From Sepiola atlantica (lineage: Eukaryota; Mollusca; Cephalopoda; Sepiida; Sepiolidae), in the NCBI GenBank assembly GCA_963556195.1, contig CAUVYP010000244.1:682001-746000 (forward strand): 64,000 nt of DNA, given 5' to 3'. The notes beneath the pieces were generated by a model. It made no database searches and was not told the DNA's origin. It saw only the letters and a list, made by a program, of their open reading frames with translations. The translations under genes were made by a program, and so were the position numbers. Positions 61,468-64,000 of the stretch are shown in pieces. The stretch's first letter is position 1. Each line of letters begins with the position of its first letter.

Positions 61468-64000
61468 TTAGTGCGATTTTAAGTTGATATCGCTTGTGTT
61501 TATAACTTCCACATTTATAAAAATTGTGCTCTGAAACTTTGCAGACATTAGCGGACACACATTTTCTACTGAAGTACCAAGTTTCAGAAGTTCAGCTCTT
61601 GTACTCCCGGAGATATGTCGATACAAACTGAATACGCAAAACATCAACAAAATTTAGTGCGATTTAAAAGGTATATCGCTTGTGTTTATAACTTCCACAT
61701 TTATCAGAATTGTGCTCCGAAACTTTGCAGACATTAGCGGACACACATTTTCTACTGAAGTACCAAGTTTCAGAAGTTCAGCTCTTGTACTCCCGGAGAT
61801 ATGTCGATACAAACTGAATACGCAAAACATCAACAAAATTTAGTGCGATTTTAAGTTGGTATCGCTTTTGTTTATAACTTCCACATTTATAAGAATTGTG
61901 CTCTGAAACTTTGCAGACATTAGCGGACACACATTTTCTACTGAAGTACCAAGTTTCAGAAGTTCAGCTCTTGTACTCCCGAAGATATGTCGATACAAAC
62001 TGAATACGCAAAACATCAACAAAATTTAGTGCGATTTTAAGTTGATATCGCTTTTGTTTATAACTTCCACATTTATAAGAATTGTGCTCTGAAACTTTGC
62101 AGACATTAGCGGACACACATTTTCTACTGAAGTACCAAGTTTCAGAAGTTCAGCTCTTGTACTCCCGGAGATATGTCGATACAAACTGAATACGCAAAAC
62201 ATCAACAAAATTTAGTGCGATTTTAAGTTGATATCGCTTTTGTTTATAACTTCCACATTTATGAGAATTGTGCTCCGAAACTTTGCAGACAATAGCGGAC
62301 ACACATTTTCTACTGATGTACGAAGTTTCAGAAGTTCAGCTCTTGTACTCCCGGAGATATGTCGATACAAACTGAATACGCAAAACATAAACAAAATTTA
62401 GTGCGATTCAAAGTTGATAGGTCTTTTGTTAATAACTTCCACATTTATAAGAATTGTGCTCCGAAACTTTGCAGACATTAGCGGACACCCATTTTCTACT
62501 GAAGTACCAAGTTTCAGAAGTACAGCTCTTGTACTCCCGGAGATATGTCGATACAAACTGAATACGCAAAACATCAACAAAATTTAGTGCGATTTAAAAG
62601 GTATATCGCTTGTGTTAATAACTTCCACATTTATAAGAATTGTGCTCCGAAACTTTGCAGACATTAGCGGACACACATTTTCTACTGAAGTACCAAGTTT
62701 CAGAAGTTCAGCTCTTGTACTCCCGGAGATATGTCGATACAAACTGAATACGCAAAACATCAACAAAATTTAGTGCGATTTTAAGTTGATATCGCTTTTG
62801 TTTATAACTTCCACATTTATAAGAATTGTGCTCCGAAACTTTGCAGACATTAGCGGACACACATTTTCTACTGAAGTACCAAGTTTCAGAAGTTCAGCTC
62901 TTGTACTCCCGGAGATATGTCGATACAAACTGAATACGCAAAACATCAACAAAATTTAGTGCGATTTTAAGTTGATATCGCTTGTGTTTATAACTTCCAC
63001 ATTTATAAAAATTGTGCTCTGAAACTTTGCAGACATTAGCGGACACACATTTTCTACTGAAGTACCAAGTTTCAGAAGTTCAACTCTTGTACTCCCGGAG
63101 ATATGTCGATACAAACTGAATACGCAAAACATCAACAAAATTTAGTGCGATTTAAAAGGTATATCGCTTGTGTTAATAACTTCCACATTTATAAGAATTG
63201 TGCTCCGAAACTTTGCAGACATTAGCGGACACACATTTTCTACTGAAGTACCAAGTTTCAGAAGTTCAGCTCTTGTACTCCCGGAGATATGTCGATACAA
63301 ACTGAATACGCAAAACATCAACAAAATTTAGTGCGATTTTAAGTTGATATCGCTTTTGTTTATAACTTCCACATTTATAAGAATTGTGCTCCGAAACTTT
63401 GCAGACATTAGCGGACACACATTTTCTACTGAAGTACCAAGTTTCAGAAGTTCAGCTCTTGTACTCCCGGAGATATGTCGATACAAACTGAATACGCAAA
63501 ACATCAACAAAATTTAGTGCGATTTTAAGTTGATATCGCTTTTGTTTATAACTTCCACATTTATAAGAATTGTGCTCTGAAACTTTGCAGACATTAGCGG
63601 ACACACATTTTCTACTGAAGTACCAAGTTTCAGAAGTTCAGCTCTTGTACTCCCGGAGATATGTCGATACAAACTGAATACGCAAAACATCAACAAAATT
63701 TAGTGCGATTTTAAGTTGATATCGCTTTTGTTTATAACTTCCACATTTATAAGAATTGTGCTCTGAAACTTTGCAGACATTAGCGGACACACATTTTCTA
63801 CTGAAGTACCAAGTTTCAGAAGTTCAGCTCTTGTACTCCCGGAGATATGTCGATACAAACTGAATACGCAAAACATCAACAAAATTTAGTGCGATTTTAA
63901 GTTGATATCGCTTTTGTTTATAACTTCCACATTTATGAGAATTGTGCTCCGAAACTTTGCAGACAATAGCGGACACACATTTTCTACTGATGTCCGAAGT
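61468..64000. repeat. Satellite segment to right window edge, last monomer partial
   Basis: Order: E C E2 E2 A B C G E C G E2 E2 A. The C at 61654 has GTGTTTATAACTTCC and TTATCAG, like the C at 45104. The B at 62398 begins GATTCAAAG and has AAGTACAGC. The final A (63886-64000) is cut by the window end and carries TGATGTCCGAAG. The array continues to the right. Confidence 0.87.
63328..63513. repeat. Representative monomer, plain type G
   Basis: A clean 186-bp copy close to the majority sequence. By hand count it has 30 G and 37 C (36% GC) and seven CpG dinucleotides, against about six expected from composition. It carries a GATATC (EcoRV) site in its left part, CTCCGAAAC in the middle, two GTAC (RsaI) sites, a short interrupted dyad CTCC-C-GGAG, and TCGA (TaqI) to the right of the dyad. 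Other types differ from it at a few fixed positions, mostly in the left 100 bases. Confidence 0.9.

Larger units (their letters stand above)
1..64000. repeat. 186-bp satellite DNA tandem array, spans whole window
   Basis: Every part of the window is a copy of one 186-bp unit in head-to-tail order, always in the same orientation. From position 96 to 63885 there are 343 complete copies: nine are 185 bp, one is 187 bp and the rest are 186 bp, and the arithmetic closes exactly. Partial copies fill both ends. No non-satellite base is seen, so both array edges lie outside the window. Unit length, AT-richness, strict head-to-tail order and HOR organisation match centromeric or pericentromeric satellites of eukaryotes; that role is inferred and not shown by the sequence. 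I do not recognise the monomer as a named satellite family. No gene, RNA gene or mobile element interrupts it. Confidence 0.98.

Noticed and set aside
63328..63513. CENP-B box in the monomer
   Set aside because: I looked for the core pattern TTCG...A..CGGG on both strands. The nearest stretch around CTCCCGGAG does not match it, so no CENP-B box is claimed.
96..63882. Hundreds of near-identical minus-strand reading frames of about 60 codons, one per monomer
   Set aside because: They arise because 186 is exactly 62 codons, so one stop recurs in phase. The 60-codon versions need a TTG start; an ATG start gives 58. Several monomers carry stops inside the frame (1584, 6975, 12183) or 1-bp frameshifts with no sign of repair. 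Nothing suggests translation.
1..64000. CRISPR array
   Set aside because: The repeats are contiguous 186-bp units with no unique spacers and no cas genes. Unit size and composition do not fit.
1..64000. Tandem rRNA or tRNA gene cluster, or telomere repeat
   Set aside because: No rRNA or tRNA core motifs are visible in the monomer, and it contains no short G-rich telomeric repeat.
1..64000. Transposable element ends or target-site duplications
   Set aside because: No terminal inverted repeats, long terminal repeats, poly-A tails or non-satellite insertions are visible. Periodicity is unbroken from end to end.

Overview
The whole 64 kb window is one uninterrupted tandem satellite DNA array. 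The unit is a 186-bp monomer with about 36% GC (67 of 186 bases in the monomer I counted by hand). Counting each monomer from the T of TTAGTGCGA, the window holds a 95-bp partial copy, 343 complete monomers (333 of 186 bp, nine of 185 bp, one of 187 bp) and a 115-bp partial copy; these lengths sum exactly to the window. All copies point the same way. I see no unique sequence, gene, RNA gene, transposon or array edge. This is what a eukaryotic centromeric or pericentromeric satellite block looks like. The species cannot be told from the sequence. CpG is not depleted in the monomer, which argues weakly against a genome with heavy germline CpG methylation.

The monomers fall into recurring types, named here for convenience by diagnostic bases on the + strand. 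A: CAATAGC and TGATGTACG. B: GATAGGTCTTTTGTTAATAAC. C: TTAAAAGGTATATCGC. D: TTTATAGC with CTCCAAAAC (D' has CTCCGAAAC). E: GCTTGTGTTTA with CTCTGAAAC. F: GCTTTTGTTTA, CTCTGAAAC and AAACGGAAT. E2: F without the CGG change. G: the plain form with GCTTTTGTTTA and CTCCGAAAC (Gt carries TTCTGCTC). The types are arranged in higher-order repeats (HORs), and the feature list gives the type order of every segment.

Layout: 1-2698 mixed C/D/E order; 2699-6789 an 11-monomer block twice; 6790-15343 a mixed zone; 15344-22784 a 22-monomer HOR, one full copy and part of a second; 22785-29852 a 19-monomer HOR twice; 29853-31898 a further decamer copy; 31899-34130 a 6-monomer HOR twice; 34131-36176 a region related to the next block at a 9-monomer offset; 36177-43244 a different 19-monomer HOR twice; 43245-46591 mosaic; 46592-50681 an 11-monomer HOR twice; 50682-60725 nested 5-, 12- and 17-monomer repeats; 60726-61467 a 371-bp dimer twice; 61468-64000 mosaic, running off the window.

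No genes work together here. The reading frames of about 60 codons on the minus strand, one per monomer, exist only because 186 is a multiple of 3, so the same in-frame stop recurs every 62 codons. The interest lies in the history of the array: several unequal-exchange or amplification junctions can be placed to within about 80-210 bp, and ten length-variant monomers reduce to about five indel events that were then copied.
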